A stretch of DNA of 64,000 nt from Tausonia pullulans. Lineage: Eukaryota; Basidiomycota; Tremellomycetes; Cystofilobasidiales; Mrakiaceae. The notes below the pieces were generated by a model that saw only the letters and a program-made list of their open reading frames with translations, did not search any database and was not told the origin of the DNA. Positions 34,801 to 46,600 of the stretch are shown here, piece by piece; the first letter of the stretch is position 1; each line of letters opens with the position of its first letter. Position numbers and translations under genes: made by a program. The stretch covers positions 384,501 through 448,500 of the forward strand of contig OX637639.1 of the NCBI GenBank assembly GCA_951802195.1, written 5' to 3'.

Positions 34801-36137
34801 AGCAAGGCATCTCGGACGACCTGCTCCGGTGTGTAAATGAGCTCATCATACTGGTCGAGCTCCACTCTGAGATTATCTGCTCCTCTCTTTAGCTCCACTC
34901 CACCCAGGACGCTCCTACGACTAGCGACGACCGTCGTCGCCCAGTCCATCACAGCCCTTCAGCGACAAGCCATCGATCCAGATCGCCTCAAGGGCGGCCT
35001 CCATTTCTTCCTTCAGCCGATTCTCAGCTGGTGCCTTCTTGGGATCCTCGAGTGGCTTCCGCGTGAGATTCGACGGCTTGGGTGAGTCGCGGGCGCGCAC
35101 CTCGAATGAGCTGAGAGGCTAACAGACTGTACACATACAGACTTTTCTCTGCGGCCCTCCTTGACGTCCTCCAGACGCTCATCCCTCTGGCGCCCATTGA
35201 GGTCCTTCGCCTGACGGGTGGTCCACTCCTGCAAGTTCTCCACAAGGCCGACTTGGCCCTCGACCTCGTCCACGTTCAAGATCCCATGGGCGCAGGAGGC
35301 GTCGCTGCCGCAGAGCGGGAGGCCGCCAAGGTGAGACTTCACCTGGCCCGTGGTGATTCTCCACCGGATGCCGCCACCTCAACAACGACGACTACTACGA
35401 AGACTACTGTTGTCCCTCACCACGGGATGCTCACCTCCACTGCCACATCCACCGCTCGATCCGACGCCCTCCGCATGCTCTTCCGCGCGTTGCTCGCACC
35501 TCGTCCGCTACCTCCTCGTTCGAGACCCGCTTCCTCAAGACGGAGATCCCTTGCCGCTGCTGCGTCGGCGTCTCCCTCCCCTTTGGTGGCCCTCGCCGGT
35601 GAAGCCAGCAGACATGCTCCCGTCGAAGCTGCTATCGCTCGTGCCTCTTCTCCCGCGTCCTCTCTCTTGACATCAACGGCATTCCCACTCTCAGAGCTCC
35701 TCCATCTCGCAAGATACACTGCTGCACTTGGGCCCACCTATGTTCTCAACATCTTGCGTGCCGAGTTCGCGCAGGCTGTCTCGACAGCCGCAGCCTCTTC
35801 CTCAGATTCGGAGGGCGTTGTGAGACGGCTGGTGGGGGCACTGTGGCTGGTGCCTTGTTCGGAGGAGGCTGAGTGGGACGAGTTGGCGAGGTTGAGGGAA
35901 GCATGGTTGCTTAGGATGACGACAACGGGGCTTCAGGCAGGAGGATCGGTTGTGGAGAGAGCGGAGAGGGAGGTGAGGTGTTTGGGTGTTATTGTCGAGG
36001 AAGGGCTGGTAGCAAAGGGTATCGAAAGCGGGCGTGAGAGGGATGGAGGCAAGGGGGAAGGAGGAGATTTGGGTGGTGATGGTGTTGGAGAGGTCGGCAT
36101 GACGACGCTGCCGGAGGAGGAGGAGGTGATCATGTGA
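31820..36137 (+). CDS. Probable Mediator complex subunit 5 (Med5/Nut1)
   Basis: Nine exons, 31820-31888, 31953-32028, 32102-33147, 33213-34016, 34068-34190, 34253-34606, 34683-34828, 34893-35081, 35141-36137, give 1,267 residues. Med5 is a tail-module subunit of Mediator in the nucleus. The protein is almost all helical and Leu-rich, starting LLTQQAWEHSLSASQWEMLV. It has a Gln run near residue 140, an acidic/Gly-rich linker near 480-580, and a conserved-looking block ALVDFVEAYAGDDYGDTQGT followed by GQIVVFTRVLIRRYN. The DYGDxQG block between helices is what I recall from fungal Med5. No enzymatic motif is seen. Another large helical scaffold is possible. Confidence 0.55.
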
Positions 36138-36360
36138 TGCATGAATCGAGCGAGATCTCTCTCTGTGGTAAGCATGTAAATCTTCTGTCTTCTCTTGAAG
36201 CGAAGAGATGATCGTCCGTCGTCACGGGACTGTCGCGCACTGTTCAACCCGATGTCCTCCCCCGCGCCTCGATTCCCCTTCTCTCTCAACCACCACCCAT
36301 CCTCCTGCCTCCTACGACCTCTCCTGGTCCGTCGACCAGCTTTCCAGCTACCAACTCAAT

Positions 36361-37649
36361 ATGGGCACCGCCACCACCGCTACCGCTCCTCCGCCTCCCC
36401 CCGTCTCGCAAGCCACAGCGCCGGCTCTCTCAGCGCAGACCTTCAAGCGGCTTCATCCGCACGCATACCTCGACCGCTTCCTCCTTGAGGGTTACCGGCC
36501 TGACGGCCGCTCCCTCCCGACCTCCTCGTCTTCGTCTGTTGACTCATGGCGCGACGTGACGGTCAACGTTGGGTCCGTCTCAACCGCGAGCGGGAGCGCG
36601 CTCGTCCGGCTCGGGGAGACGACGATCGTCTGCGGTGTCAAAGCCGAGATCTTTGAGCCTGATTTGTACAGCCCTGAGGAAGGCTGCATCGGTATGTCCT
36701 GTTGCGGGAGGGAAGGAGGGAAGGAGGACAGGCGAATGAGCAAACGGGGACCGACGACGACGCGTCGAGGCGCCTTTGCCCTTACTGTAACTGACTGCCT
36801 ACCTGTCTTTGCTCCTTCAGTCCCGAACGTCGACCTACCCGCTCTCTGCTCGCCCAAGTTTAAGCCAGGTCCACCAGGGAATGAGGCCCAGATCTTGACG
36901 GATCGGCTGCACCGCATCCTGTCCGAGTGCGTGTCTGTCTCCGTCTTGCGCGCATTGACAGGTCGCTGACAGTGACCCTCTTCAGCCCGGCCGTTCTTCC
37001 TCTCTCGTCGCTGTGCATTCATCCAGGCAAGGCTGCTTGGGTTCTCTACATTGACGCTGTCTGCATCAACTATGACGGCAACGTCTGGGATGCGACCCTC
37101 CTCGCCGTCATGGCTGCACTCCGCAACAGTGTGTCCCCGTCCAGCTCTTGGTCTTGAGACTATTATGGCTGACCTCGCAATGGTCTTATCCCAGCCCGGC
37201 TACCAGTTGCTCGGTACGACGGGGAGAAAAATCGAACAATCTGCGCGCGCGCCGAGCCGGCCGTCCCGCTCGTGCTTGGTTCGAGGCTCCCCGTGAGCAC
37301 GACGTTTGGTGTTCTCGCCTCGTGAGTCGCTCTTTCAAAGCCCTTTCTCTTTCCTGTCACTGTTGAGACCCGTCATCTGTTCCACTTTAGGAAAACCATC
37401 CTCCCCGACCCCACCTCGTTTGAGGAGCCTCTCCTCTCTTCAACCATCACGGCCGTCTACCTCGCCTCCCTTTCGAGCGACAAGAGCCAAGATCCCGTCA
37501 TGTTTCTTGAGCAGACGGGTCTTGGCGGCCTCACTGGCGGAACAGGAGGAGGGGAGGGTGGAGGAGGCGTTAAGACGCTCGGCGTATTGCAGGCTGTGGT
37601 TGGGCGAGGACGGCAGCGGGCGCAGGTCCTGCGAGATCTGCTTGGATGA
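36361..37649 (+). CDS. RRP43: Exosome complex component Rrp43 (RNase PH-like)
   Basis: Five exons, 36361-36691, 36821-36926, 36986-37128, 37195-37321, 37391-37649, give 321 residues. Rrp43 is one of six PH-like ring subunits of the RNA exosome, in nucleus and cytoplasm. The N-terminal FKRLHPHAYLDRFLLEGYRP and RPDGR signature fit the family. Then come the strand GSALVRLGETTIVCGVKAEI, the block SSLCIHPGKAAWVLYIDAVC, and YDGNVWDATLLAVMAALRN. The catalytic phosphorolytic residues of bacterial RNase PH are not evident, as expected for a eukaryotic ring subunit. An in-frame ATG at 36208 would add 51 residues; I chose 36361 because homology begins just after it. Confidence 0.88.
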
Positions 37650-39891
37650 TGCATTGTTTGCTTAACATAGAGCTGGAAGAGATGGGGAGATGCGATATTT
37701 CTCGGTAGATGATCAGTCGTCGTCTGGTTCAGCGTCCCCGCTGGACCGATGCCAGTACTGAAGGTGGGACCATTACAATTCTCGCTCATTGAGCACCAAG
37801 TACTGAGCTTCCAATTGCTCTTCTACGTATGAAAGCAAGGACAAGGCGGTAATTATACTCTAACACTACCTCGGATCAGCATATCTGTTCAGTGAAGAGC
37901 TTGCGCAAGGAGACAACCAGAGGTGTCCGTTGGCCCTGGAAATCCAACGCACTCTGCAGGCAACCCACGTTCACCCACAAGATCAGTCATTTCACCGCAA
38001 CGATGGGCAAAACCAAACATTGCGACTCGCGAACGATGATGCACGCGTGAAGCTGCAAGGGCAAGCCTCCATATGGGCACTCATGGGTGCAACGAAGGGG
38101 GGGCGAGAGGCGGCGACAGCTGCGCAACACTGAGCGCCGCCATCTTTTATGATGAACTGTCGCCTGCTCACAAAACGCCAGCCGCCCCACCCTCTTTCTT
38201 CCAGCCTCCCTTTCTTTCCCCTGTAAAAGTTTTCCCATACCCATCCTTGCAGAAATCAAAATGCTTGCTCTCATCTCCTGTGCCGGGGCCGTTGTGTGCA
38301 TTTGAGAGGCCTGCGCAGCTCCTCCCATCGATCCACCCTGGCCTCCTGCCGATTATTTCGAGGTTCAGAGTCGGCTATCCCTTTCTTGCCGGTCCGCCGC
38401 TGGCATGTCGATTGTGACCCAAAGGTTACATTTCTTCCGTCTTCAGCGGCAAGCAGCTTATCATCGACAGTCGCGATATCGGTCTTCAACAGACTCAATA
38501 TCGCGAGTCTGATCATTTTGCTGACCAACCTGGAGATGTACGCACTGGCACCAGTCACTTTCACTCAATGAAATCATCTCTCAGTGAGACTCCTTTCGCC
38601 GTTAGATTTGTGCTGCGGGGAATTTTGGACTGAACAGGAAGAAAGTTCAGATGTACAACGGAACCTTTGCCCTTGTTCTTTACAAGCTTCATGGGGATAA
38701 CCATCGAACGAAAACATCCGTTTAGACATACTATTTCCCCGGTCTGTGAGCATCCCCTTTGCCGAATGGAAGGTGGAGAAGGCTGCTCGTCTAACAGGGA
38801 TCTTTTTGACCTCGCTTAGGTATACACAAGCATCCACATGCGGAACCCCCGTCCCTCCGCGTATGCACCGAACGACAACTCATATTCTTAGGCGAGTCTG
38901 AGGATACAATCGTATAGGGAGTGTTTGATCTTTGACCCAGATGGATCTACCAGACCAGGGAATTCGTGCAGAGAGAAGGTCTCAGTTCAGCCCGGGCTAT
39001 TGCTAGCCTGTGTGTAATGGGGTTTGTGATTTGAAAATTTCGGCACACGGCACGGTAAAACTGCACCAAATCGGATGGCAAGAGACCCGATTGCGTGAGA
39101 CTAAGTCTCTGATGGGGAGACAGGGATGTGATTCTGATACAGTCCTACTGCTATCCTAGTCCTAGTTCTAATCTCGACCTTGAATCAAGCTCAAATGGCG
39201 TGTCTACAAATCTTGTGGAGGCTAGGAACTCTGCCTCTTTCCCATTGAGCACACGTATTATCAGCTCGATGAGTAGATGAGAGTGGTCACTAGCCTTCGA
39301 TCTGGACACCAACGTGTGTTCCACAGCTATGCATTCTTGGAAAACGCCGAGGTCTTGCAGCACAGATGATTAACATCCTGAGATATGAAGGCAGAACTTT
39401 GCCACTCAACTGGCCTAGTTGGAGTCAAGAGCGGGACCGACTGTCAAGTTCGACTCGAGCGAAAAGTACGCGTATCGATTCAGACTGAAGGCGAAACTCC
39501 GAGCATCAAGGGCGCTGCTGGTCCACCGGTTGAGACGAAGACGAGCCGAAGCCAGTTCCATCAAAGCGAAAAAGTATTCGCATCAGACGGGCCAACGCAG
39601 CAGGAGAAAGCGCCCGCGCGCTTGGCGAGAAGCAGGCTCATGTTTATTCGAGGGTGGTCTTGTTTTCTCCTTCTTCAGGCCACAGACCTATTCAGATCGT
39701 CGTTCTTGAAATGTCTGGTGTCCTTCCCAACCAGCAAGGCTGAGCCCTTCACAACCGAGTTCCGGGCGGTCCTCCGCTCTCCTCTCCCCTTGCTTGCCTT
39801 TCGACGACCACCGACCCCCTCCCCTTCCACCACTACCATCGTCCCACCGCCTCATTAGGGTCGGCCCTCCCTCAAACTCGATCCCCCAGCC
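37650..39891. other. Intergenic, 2.2 kb without a supported gene
   Basis: It is AT-richer than its surroundings in the middle (38400-39400), with only short open frames and no domain or splice pattern. A pyrimidine-rich stretch at 39760-39860 directly precedes the bL36m start and suits its promoter. Confidence 0.55.
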
Positions 39892-40437
39892 ATGTCATTC
39901 TCCCGGTTTCTCGCTTCATCGCTCTCTTTCGTCCCGAAACGGTCCTTCCTCTCTCTTCCGTCCACGCTCCGGTCACTCGCACCCAGGTCGAGCGCCTTCC
40001 TTGGGTCCGCCGCCGCCCGTCTGCCATGGCGGAACGAGCTCTCGCGGGTAGAGATGAGTGAGCGGGGGATGAAGGTCCACAACTCGATCAAGACGCGGTG
40101 TGACGGCTGCCAGATTGTCAAGCGGTGCGCCCTTCAAGTCGAGTGAGAGTAAGGTGTGGGAGGGTCTGGACTGACGGCTGCTGCTCCTACCTTTTCTCTT
40201 TCTCTGAGTAGGAAGCGCTACCTCTTTGTCATCTGCTCCAAGGACCCGAAGCATAAGCAGGTTAGTTCTCTCCTCAGGTCGTGCGCATGGCCGACCTGTT
40301 CACGCGACTAGAGCGAGGGAGGAACGCGTGCGCGACGCGGGAAGGCTGACCCCTTGCCCCCCTCTCATCCCCTCACCTCTTCCTCTTTCCCACTCCTCCA
40401 GCGGCAGGGTTGGATCAAGCCCAACAAGAGAAAGTAG
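39892..40437 (+). CDS. Mitochondrial large-subunit ribosomal protein bL36m
   Basis: Three exons, 39892-40124, 40212-40260, 40402-40437, give 105 residues. The N-terminal 60 residues are Arg/Ser/Leu-rich with no acids, a mitochondrial presequence. The rest is the bL36 fold: MKVHNSIKTRCDGCQIVKR, RKRYLFVICSKDPKHKQ and RQGWIKPNKRK. The Cys-x2-Cys, Cys and His zinc ligands are all present. Length of the mature part matches the 37-40 residues of bacterial L36. The last exon is only 36 nt. Confidence 0.93.
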
Positions 40438-40921
40438 GGGGAATGGTCTCAGAGGGTGTTGAACTTGCCCTAGCAGGGATCTTGATGGATTCGGATCTGG
40501 AACAGGAATGCGCGCGTGTCTCCCGTCAATCGGACAGGCACCGATTTGGAAGTCGAAGACCCCTCCATAGCCTCGCCCCACTGGACTCTCGCGCTATGGG
40601 TCGACTGTCTTCTCGAAAGCGGAAGGTAGAGACTACTGGGTGGAAGGGAACGAACGACAGCTCGACGTCCAATGCACGGAGCAGCCCTTGTCACCACAGC
40701 TCAAGGCGCCCTAGTCGCGATGGGCCGGTCGGTCGCTCAGCTCAGGTACTATCTTCCTGAGTAGGCACCTGTGCTCTTCTGTCACTGGGAGCAGGATGGC
40801 ACAATTCCAACGTCGCTCGTTCGTCTCACGTAACAGCCGCACTCTATCACTCAAGCCAGGTGGCTTCGTGTCGAAAAGAGTGTATCGCATTGAGTATACG
40901 CCGCAGAATAAAAAGAGCGCA
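40438..40921. other. Intergenic between convergent genes, nothing seen
   Basis: This is the 3' flank of bL36m and of the minus-strand membrane protein gene. Short open frames have no supporting signal. Confidence 0.5.
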
Positions 40922-42843
40922 TCATTCAGCGTCGACCTTGCCACCGCTAAGCAGACCCACCGCCTCCTTCTCCCGCAGATTGCTCATGCTCACTCCCGCC
41001 ACTTCCTCTTCTTCGTCCTGCCTCAAAATTGCCCGCGGCTCACGGTGCTCCCATACGGCACGAAGCTCGCCCCGGCAGCGGGCAATGAGGTAGACGAGGG
41101 GGGTGAACACACTTTAAGAGGGGCGAAGGAGTGTCAGGCAAAGATCAAGACGAGGACGAGAAAGAAAGAATCGCATACAGAGGTGAGAAGAGGGCCGCTG
41201 CATATTGAGACGCAGCGAGGGATGCCTCTGATCTGTTGACGTTGGTCTACAACGGAAGGGGGGGAATGGGTCAGACGTGACCTTGGAAGCACGGAACGGA
41301 ACAGAAGAAGACTTACGAAGAACGTCCACCCAAGCCCAGGAGCGGCGACAACAAGCAGCATCGTCGAAAGCAGACCAACCATTGTGTACAGGCCCAGATG
41401 AAGGGACGAGAGCGTCAAGCCTGGGATAACGAGCCTCGGTCCTGTCGGTCCTCCCTCGAATGGGCTCTCTTTGAGGGGTGGGAGGGTGTCGTAGGAGGGT
41501 GTGGATGAGGCCAGATCGACGAAGAGCGGCCGACGGGTGGCTTTGAAGCGGGCTAGGGCGATGTCCAGGCGGGCGAGAGCGGAGATGAGGGCAGAATGCA
41601 GGACTGAGGAGGGAAAGGAAGAATGCATGAGCATCAAGAGGCGCGATGCGGAGGAGACTGAGCCGCTGACAGATCATCACGGCCACGGTGCTGATGACTG
41701 TAGGCGAGGTGAGGACGGCGTCAGTATCGGGACTTTTGGGAGATCGGTAAAGACTCACCTATGGGATACCCATCGAAATCGCTCCATCGGCCTGAAACGT
41801 CCTTGCCGTCACCGTTCTCCGACTTGCGCAGGATGTTTTCTCTAACGATCCAAACGATCCAAACGAGGAGGGGCAAGCCGAGCGCCAACAAGGACACGAT
41901 CGTGCATGAGCCAAGGAGCATGCCCCTCAGGGAGGGATCGATCGAGTAGAGCCTTCGGTAACTTGAAGCCCCGGTGAAGGCGAGGAAAAGCATAGGGAGG
42001 AGGAGGAAGAGCGACCCGGGGTAAAGGAAGAGCGTTATGTAGGTGAGCAGTCCGCCAGCACCATAGGCGAGGAAGTGGATCCTAGGCTGCACGATGGCTA
42101 AGCCGTAGACAGGGTCTGTGAAAAGCGCATGAAGTCTTGTCAGGGAGGGCAGCGTGAGATGAGGTGATGAGATGAGAAGGCGGGCGACGCACGACCAGCC
42201 TCGTTCCGCGCCACAGTTTCACGCAATCCGCCCATAAACCAAGAGAGGGACCTTCCAATTAGATTGATCTGCGGGAGCGACGTCAGCTGCCGGGCAACAT
42301 GGAGTACTTTTTTCACTCGGCATTCAACTAACTCCAGTAACGATAATCCAGTTCGTACTGATCTGGCGGACGCGGGCCTGGAAGCCCTGGCTGTCCAGTT
42401 CCTGCCAGGTCGAGAGCGTCACGGCGAGCCCAATCGTGAGCCACATATGGGACTTCATGTAATTCTCGAAGGCGACGCCCTCCTTATAGGTGTAGATGCT
42501 GGGAATCGGCGAGGCAAGAAGTTGTCGTCGTTCCTCTGCTCCTCTTTCGACAGCTTCGGCCGTGCTCGACGAGAGCGTCTCGGTCGTCGCCGCTTCATGC
42601 GCTTGCTCTGGGGCATCCGCGACGGCCTTAGTGGTTGCTGTAGGAGGCCTAGCGGCTACACGAAGGGCGTCGTCATAGTCGATGGCATTGCAAGTGGTCA
42701 CCCACTCTGCGAGCGGAAAAGCGAGGATAAATGCAAGCTGCAGGTTGGAGGGGGGAGCGAGCGAAACGTCAGCTGTGGAAGGGAGAGAGAGCGATTTGCA
42801 TGCGCACCTGGGGGCCTGAAATGCTGTACATGTGCTGGATCAT
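40922..42843 (-). CDS. Orphan polytopic membrane protein, 481 residues
   Basis: Eight exons: 42843-42808, 42737-42333, 42268-42193, 42115-41759, 41697-41671, 41603-41317, 41246-41179, 41111-40922. I do not recognise a family. Hydrophobic segments include LAFILAFPLAEWV, MWLTIGLAVTL, a double one around GGLLTYITLFLYPGSLFLLL, MLLGSCTIVSLLALGLPLLV, YTMVGLLSTMLLVVAAPGLG and LFSPLVFTPLVYLIARC. The tail is acidic (LRQDEEEEVAG). The start is the first ATG compatible with the splice pattern; in-frame sequence continues upstream, so the N-terminus may be longer. The exon 3 donor could be GTGCGT (chosen) or GTCGTG three bases earlier. A decayed relative may lie at 12.8-14.4 kb. Confidence 0.75.
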
Positions 42844-43663
42844 GCCCAGGATGGAAGGGTGAGGATGCGGACGACCTGGGTTGTCGAGGTTCGGAGCGCA
42901 CGAGAAGACTGTGTCGAGCGACGATACAAGGTTCGGAGTAGGGCGGGTGATGCACGAGAGGCAAGCCGAAGGACGGCAGGCTCTCGAAAGCTATTTCCGG
43001 GCTATAGTGCGGATGACGCGGAAGACTGGGTGTGCTCGTAGACTCAAAAGCACCGGACATGAGGAAAGTGGATCCAGTGAGGCGTGAGAAGACTGCGTGT
43101 GTATCCGTTGTTGACCTTCCTATGCGTCTATCTATCTACATGACAGCCTTCTCCCGCTCTTCCTCTGCTTTTTCTCTCACGGACTTTCTGTCTTCTCATC
43201 CCCTCCCCCTCCCCATCTATACCCTCCCCTCTTCTCCCTCCCTAGCTAGACTCTCTCCCCTTCCTCCCTCTCACTGTCTCTCAAAGGGTCATGCCGTCCT
43301 TGACGTTGATCCAGGACCTCAGTACAAACAAAGACTTAGAAGCGGGGTTCAGCATAACGATGAGAACTCAATTAAGGCTCAAACAACTCCCCATCCGGTC
43401 GACGTCCAGCGCTCTCTCGTCTCGCTTGACTGTCGATCAACGTTGCGAGGTTTCAATTATGATCTGACTGATGGTGGAGCTGGCCCAGATCGCAACATGC
43501 AAGCGCGGGAGCCGGGCAGTATTACACGTGTGAGCCTCGCTCGGCCCCGGCGCTTGCGCTTGCAGCTCGCGGCTCCACTCCGCGACGCTCGACGTCGGTG
43601 AGCTGACCCGTAAATCAGAGCGGTCTCAATCAACACGACCATCTTCGACTCGTCCCAGGCCCT
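42844..43663. promoter_or_regulatory. Divergent intergenic region (membrane protein / Slh1-type helicase)
   Basis: About 820 bp. A CT-rich block at 43150-43290 is the likely core promoter of one or both genes. Part of the left end may still code for the N-terminus of the membrane protein. Confidence 0.4.
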
Positions 43664-46600
43664 ATGTCCTTCTCCAGCTTCCTCGACTCGCTCCTGGCAT
43701 CGCCGTCCACATATGCAGAGTGAACCGGGTCCCTCGCTCCCCCGCCATCGAGTTCCTGGCTCTGACCCACATGCCGGCGCGTCTTGCTGTCGTCGCTCCA
43801 ATTATCAGGCCCCCTCCGCTCCCGCCGCTGCCAGCGTCGGCATCGAGATCGCAGACCATCGATGTCCCCACCGAGATATGGAGATCATCCCTCCTTTCGC
43901 CTCCTTCTGACGAGGACGACAGTGGGCTCGCCGGCCCGTCATCAATGGCGTGGCTTGACCCTCCAACGACGGGCGCGATTCCGTCGCTGCCTGCTCCGGT
44001 CAGCGTCTCCCAGGACCCGCTCATTGCCTCGATACTAGCGTATGTCGTCAGATTTCTCTGCTGCTTGCTCCTGTTTTGCCCCTCGCGGACTCACTGAAGA
44101 GTGTGTCGCTCGTTTGCCCGTCAGTCATCGTCCGCCGCTCTCTCTCGCCCACATCCATTCCCTCCTCTCGGGCCCGCTCCGGGCGGACGAGCTGGGAACG
44201 GCGCTCATCGATGCTGTAGGCTTTGAAGACGGCGGCTGGGAGCTCGTCGAGACGCTCGTTGCAGACAGGGCCGGGAGCGAAAGGAAGCTAGCCGCTGAGG
44301 TCCGTGCCGAGCGCGCCCTCCCGATCTCCTTTCTACTCTGGTATTGCAGATTGAGGTGTTCTCAAGGATCAGCTCAAGGCAGACAGAGTCTTGGAGCTTC
44401 AGAGAGACCCCAAAAGATAAAAGCTCCCAGTGCACTGACTTGTGATCATCCCCCTCTCCCGTTTCTGACTCCCACCTCCAGCTTGCCACGCATACCTCGC
44501 AGCCATTGAGTTGGCTTTCTTCCACTGCGCATGTCTCTGTACCCCAGGACTCCTCCTACGCACCTGACCCCTTCCCCCCAACGAATGCCGACCTCCTCAA
44601 CGGCCCGCTCCTATCCGTCTACAACGACCTTCCGATGGACCCGTCATCGTCAGGCTCCGGCAGTCGGACGCCTGCCAGCGGTGCTGCCTATCGGCCTGGA
44701 GCTCAGATGGTCATCCGTGAGGCAGGATCGAAGCAGCGAAAGCGGGCAGGCCATGGTGAGTCGTCAGTGCGGTAACTCCAAAAGGAACACCCATGCTGAG
44801 TTTTGCGATACAGCTCTCTTTAACACGCCGGATGATAGCAACGGCTCCTTCGGACGACTTCCAATGTCTCAAAGTGAGGCCGACCAGCAGATGGCGGCCC
44901 TGCTCCGAGCCAACGCGAACCGACCTCTAAACCTTGCCGAGGTCTGTTTCTACTGCCGCTCTGCACTTACCTCTAAAGCAGCCGCTGATGTACAACTGGA
45001 ATAGGCGGCCCCGAAGGAGGAGGTCTACCCGCACGTTTACCAGGCTGCTAAGGGCATCATGGGCGGGATGAGTTACGGCGGAAGGTTTGCCCTCCCCGTG
45101 GGCACGACGAGGGAGGACTTTACGGTACGTGTCGGCGGCCATCCTCGTCTCTCACCGCTCACAAGAAACCTGAACCATTCTGCTATCTCGACCAGATGTA
45201 CGAGGAGGGTGTGTTGAACCTCGGCTCTGAATTTCAACGCTGGCGACTGCTGACGACTCGTTTCTCAGTCACCATCCCTCCCTCGAAGGCGCTTCCCGTT
45301 CGGACGAGCGAGCGGCTCATCGCCGTCACGGAGCTCGACACGCTGTGCAAGGGCTCCTTCCCCGTACGTCCTCCCCCCGCTCTCTTATGCCGATGTATCT
45401 CACTCTTTCTCTCCTCAGGGATATTCCTCGCTCAACAGGGTCCAGTCGATCATTTTCCACACCGCTTACGGAACCAACGAGAATCTCTTGATCTGCGGTA
45501 CGTGCTGAGAGCCTGAAGCAAATACACGGACTCCGCTGACGACGCTGTTGCTCCATCTTTCTCAGCCCCGACCGGAGCTGTGTGTTCTCGTCCCCCCTTC
45601 CGCGAGACTGCATAGTGGCTGATAAGCCCTCACAACCTCAGGGAAAAACCGACGTAGCGATGATGTCCATCCTCCGGACGCTCTCCCAGAACCTCCACGC
45701 CAACTCGCCGCCTCTAACGAGCCCTTCAACGCCTGTGATCGCTCGCAATGACTTCAAGATCATCTACGTTGCGCCAATGAAGGCGCTCGCAGCAGAGATT
45801 ACCCGCAAGATTGGGAAGCGGCTTGCCTGGGTCGGGATCAAAGTCCGGGAGCTCACGGGTGTGTTGTATCATGCCACCAATCCATATTTTGAAGAACATG
45901 ATACTGATAGATGTCCGGGCGACAACAGGTGATATGCAGCTTACCCGACAGGAGATTGCCGAGACGCAAATAATCGTGACAACGCCCGAAAAATGGGATG
46001 TTGTCACGCGCAAGCCGACGGGTGAGGGCGAGCTCGCGAGTGTGCGTCTATCACTTTCATTCTCACCGGCGCGCATATTCCTAACTCGACTTGCTCACGG
46101 CCATGTAGAAGGTCAAGCTGCTCATTATCGATGAAGTCCATCTCCTCAACGAGGAGCGTGGCGCCGTCATTGAGACCATCGTCGCGCGAACACTTAGGCA
46201 AGTCGAGTCAAGCCAGTCGCTCATCCGGATCGTTGGTCTCAGTGCGACGCTGCCGAACTATGTCGACGTTTCGGACTTTCTCCGCGTTCACCGGCATCGT
46301 GGTTTGTCGTCCCTCACACTCCCGGCTGTCGCTCCGTCCACCTGCTCATGTGTCCATTGCATGCAATCAGGCCTCTTCTTCTTCGACTCGTCATTCCGTC
46401 CTGTCCCGCTCGAGCAGCACTTTCTCGGCGTCAAGGGAAAGAACCAATCCCCTGCTCAGAAGAAGAACATGGACGAGACGGTCTTCGAGAAGGCATGCGA
46501 TGAAATTCGCTCCACTTGACCCTTTCGAGGCAAGAATGCTGACACGGAGTCCCTCCACACCTCCTTCAGGTCTCGGAGCTCGTCGCTGAGGGTCATCAGG

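Noticed and set aside
40796-41239. 147-residue plus-strand frame
   Set aside because: It overlaps antisense the last two exons of the membrane protein gene, which have better splice and composition support.
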